From the NCBI GenBank assembly GCA_004151065.3, contig NWUY0304941430.1, positions 1-22,511 of the forward strand: DNA of 22,511 bases. Reading direction: 5' to 3'. Source of the DNA: Larix sibirica. Its lineage: Eukaryota; Streptophyta; Pinopsida; Pinales; Pinaceae. Made by a program: the position numbers and the translations under genes. Within the stretch, counting starts at the first letter, position 1; each line of letters opens with the position of its first letter. The notes under the pieces are model-generated. The model saw only the letters and a program-made list of their open reading frames with translations. It was not told the origin of the DNA and did not search any database. This document shows positions 20,577 to 22,511 of this stretch, piece by piece.

Positions 20577-21583
20577 GGGGAAAATGCAAATGATGTAGAC
20601 CTCTCCAAAAAAACAAAAAAAAAAAGGTATTTTGGATTTGATGCAAATATTTTTTATTGTTTTTTTATTAGATAAGTTTTCATTTAGAACCATATAGATG
20701 TTGATATGCATGGTCCATTCTAGTCAACATTATCCAGCCTGTTATATATTATTTAATGTGGTTGCAGTAAGTTGGTTGATCATTGACCAACCAACCTGCT
20801 GCCGCCACATCAAAACGACCAACGAACTTGCTACCGCGGCATTAAATGACCTGCAGGTTGGATAATATTCGCCATCGGTCCCACCACCGCCACCATCGCC
20901 TATGATGAGACGCATTATCAGTCCGCAGGGCCAAGGGATGGCCGCACCCGTCCTGGGGGAATTAGAACGCTTTGTTGTTTAAACAATTTAACCATATTAG
21001 ACCTCTTCAAAATAGAAGTGGCAGCTTCCTTACTTTCGAATTGTGTACCAGCCGAAGTCCATTCAAACTTCGAACTCAGTGCTAGGGCTTTTTGGGGATT
21101 CTATGGGCTTTGGTCAACGGAGGTTGCGGACTCACCAAATTCGCTGTATTTTAGTGACGGCGTAGATAGATGCGAAAAAGTCAGAAAGACAGATATAAAT
21201 ATATTATAAATTTGAATACAATGTATAGAACGCTACTACTAAGCAGAAACATTAAAACCCTTGTTTAAAATGTAAATAAATTGTATATATATTCGTAACG
21301 TGAATATCTACATTTTTTTAACAAAAGATAATTACAAATGACTCTCGCCATTCCATTGGTGATGTACGGCAGTAGCAGTATATCAAGAGTAAATATTACG
21401 CTGCATGGACTCTGGAAAAAACAATCTTGCAGCACTGCGATCTTGAAGTTTGGAAAACCTACAAAACCACTGAATGCACTCTCTAGAACCGAAATAAGTC
21501 AAACCCACATTATCAAATATCAAAATTAACCAGCTTCCAGTATACATTCCCAAATTTTACTCCGCACACAAACAGAATAGAGA
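20577..21583. other. 3' flank of the PYL gene, no recognised gene
   Basis: Begins with A-rich DNA, then a GC-richer patch at about 20780-20970, then AT-rich DNA up to the PYL stop codon. The 3' untranslated region of the leftward-read PYL gene should lie in the right-hand part, but I found no clear AATAAA signal on that strand. The short + strand frames at 21018-21209 and 21338-21529 show no domain. Confidence 0.5.
20771..20861. repeat. Inverted repeats in a GC-rich patch
   Basis: CCAACCTGC at 20791-20799 is matched by its exact reverse complement GCAGGTTGG at 20853-20861. GTTGGT at 20771-20776 can also pair with ACCAAC a few bases on. Between the arms, two related phrases occur: CTGCTGCCGCCACAT and TTGCTACCGCGGCAT. 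A W-box-like TTGACC lies at 20783-20788, but it sits downstream of the PYL gene. Confidence 0.6.
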
Positions 21584-22303
21584 TTATACTCCGCGCTGTG
21601 CCCTGATCAGGTGCTCGGAGACGTGAGCCAAGGACCGCAGATTGCATTTAACGATGGTATCGACGAACAAACATGTGTCCTCCTTCGTGCTCCCTTTTGG
21701 CACATCCACAACGTAGGATTCGATCACAATGGTTCCGGGTTTGCCCTTTATAAGCCTCTCGTGCAGAGTGGTGATGGATCGATAATTCTTGAGCCTGTGA
21801 TCGCCCCCGACGATGCTGAAGCTCAGAATATGCCGCTCCTCGTCCAGAATGTCCAGTCGTTCAGTGCTCCTGGCCGCGGGGAGACCGGAAACGACTCGAA
21901 TCTCCCTGACGCAACCGACCTTGACCTTGAGATCCCCTTCACCCCGTATGAAACAGCTGCGGACGAATGGCTTGTAGATTTGGGGCTCGTCGAAGCGCCG
22001 CAACAGCGACCACACGACGCTCACAGGCGCCTCCACTCGCTGCACCGCCACTGATGAGCACTTGATAAACTGTCTCCTCCCATTATCAAGCGAATGAGAA
22101 TGGTATTGCCCCACCATCTCCTGCAGCCACTTCCCATATCCTTCCTCCCCTTGCAAATACTGCACGGCTCCCGCCTTACTACTTTGCTTAGATCCGCCGG
22201 ACGATCTGGAGCTCGGCTCCTCCTTGTCAATACGTATCAAATCCAGTGATGAGCTCCACACTTCTTCTGGCTGAGTTTCATATATATTTTTCATGGGTTT
22301 CAT
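21584..22303 (-). CDS. Abscisic acid receptor, PYR/PYL/RCAR family, PYL4-6-like
   Basis: Soluble ABA receptor of 239 residues with a START/Bet v 1-like fold. When bound to ABA such receptors inhibit group A PP2C phosphatases and so release SnRK2 kinases. Key family features are all present: the ABA-carboxylate lysine K111 in YKPF, gate loop SGLPA at 139-143, E148 in STERLD, latch HRL at 169-171 within GGDHRLKNYRS, Y174 and S176, E195 in ESYVVD, and N221 in VKCNLRSL. The wording EIRVVSGLPA, STERLDILDEERH and NYRSITTLH together with the lack of introns favours subfamily II (PYL4/5/6) over PYL7-10, although DVPKGSTKEDTC occurs in both. The first ~50 residues are a Ser-rich, poorly conserved tail. 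GEGDLKVKVGCVREI looks a few residues longer than in relatives. The start is uncertain: Met1 (22303) and Met4 (22294) are both in frame and lie in a duplicated stretch. It has no frame damage. Confidence 0.93.
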   Translation of the reverse strand: MKPMKNIYETQPEEVWSSSLDLIRIDKEEPSSRSSGGSKQSSKAGAVQYLQGEEGYGKWLQEMVGQYHSHSLDNGRRQFIKCSSVAVQRVEAPVSVVWSLLRRFDEPQIYKPFVRSCFIRGEGDLKVKVGCVREIRVVSGLPAARSTERLDILDEERHILSFSIVGGDHRLKNYRSITTLHERLIKGKPGTIVIESYVVDVPKGSTKEDTCLFVDTIVKCNLRSLAHVSEHLIRAQRGV

Positions 22304-22315
22304 ATATATTTTTCA
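22275..22315 (-). repeat. 22-base duplication across the PYL start codon
   Basis: On the coding strand TGAAAAATATATATGAAAC occurs twice, 22 bases apart (22315-22297 and 22293-22275). It creates three ATGs within 25 bases: two in frame (22303, 22294) and one out of frame (22281), the last of which reaches a stop after about 14 codons. The period is not a multiple of three. Confidence 0.85.
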
Positions 22316-22511
22316 AAAGAAATAGAGTTTATACACATATTCTTCAAAAATAGATCTTGCCAAATACATATATTTCCTCCTAAATTCAAATCCAAATACA
22401 CGATACCCTTCAATAATAAGTTTATCATGATTATATAAGTTTCGATCCGGAGACTTCCGACTAGACCGGGTGCCTTAGATCTCTATCCAATCTTTGTGTC
22501 GTTGTCGTTGT
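22304..22511. other. Upstream region of the PYL gene, partial
   Basis: Only about 200 bases of the 5' flank are in the window. No ABRE-like ACGTG core was seen. The minus strand holds a 54-codon frame without ATG at its head (22313-22474; includes NHDKLIIEGYRVFGFEFRRK). It stops just before the PYL start and is not in frame with it. I do not recognise it. TATA-like strings occur but cannot be ranked. Confidence 0.4.

Noticed and set aside
21018-21209. Plus-strand 63-codon frame as a small gene
   Set aside because: It starts at GTG and has no recognisable domain. I saw no supporting splice or promoter signals.
21611-22054. Plus-strand frame of 147 codons opposite PYL
   Set aside because: Reverse shadow of a well-conserved receptor gene, with no domain of its own.

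Overview
The window looks like nuclear DNA of a seed plant, most likely a conifer. The reasons are a TIR-NBS-LRR (TNL) resistance gene whose TIR wording is of the kind I associate with conifer TNLs, a large and heavily decayed Ty3/gypsy element of the Tat lineage, long AT-rich stretches without genes, and an intronless ABA receptor of the PYR/PYL/RCAR family. The species call is inference. Only two protein-coding genes look real: the 5' part of a TNL (2471-3736, + strand) and a complete PYL receptor (21584-22303, - strand).

Left end (1-3738). A roughly 1.2 kb flank is present twice in tandem (about 100-1224 and 1240-2427). The last ~825 bases of the two copies are identical, while the first part is clearly diverged. 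Copy 1 stops exactly at an NN assembly gap (1225-1226). Copy 2 runs on into a TNL with a TIR exon, a 129-base intron and an NB-ARC exon. The NB-ARC exon carries an in-frame ~63-base duplication of its P-loop, with one good and one ruined copy. A second NN gap (3737-3738) ends the gene before its GLPL, MHD and LRR parts.

Middle (3739-8001). AT-rich DNA without a gene I can recognise. It holds short repeated motifs, a hairpin, and a few open but unidentifiable frames.

Retrotransposon (8002 to about 19020, + strand). Gag with a zinc-knuckle relic, protease, RT, a degenerate RNase H and integrase can be followed through many stops and frameshifts as far as 14497. Downstream come a probable second (archaeal-type) RNase H relic, an antisense protein-coding relic with an acidic C-terminus, a long untranslated stretch, a polypurine tract and one LTR with a TATA box. 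I could not find a matching 5' LTR.

Right end (19021-22511). Several short tandem duplications (52, 48 and 111 bases) lie in AT-rich DNA, followed by a small GC-rich patch with inverted repeats, then the PYL gene read leftward. A 22-base duplication spans the PYL start codon.

The two host genes are unrelated in function (pathogen sensing and abscisic acid sensing) and do not form a unit. The retrotransposon and spacer DNA between them is typical of large plant genomes.
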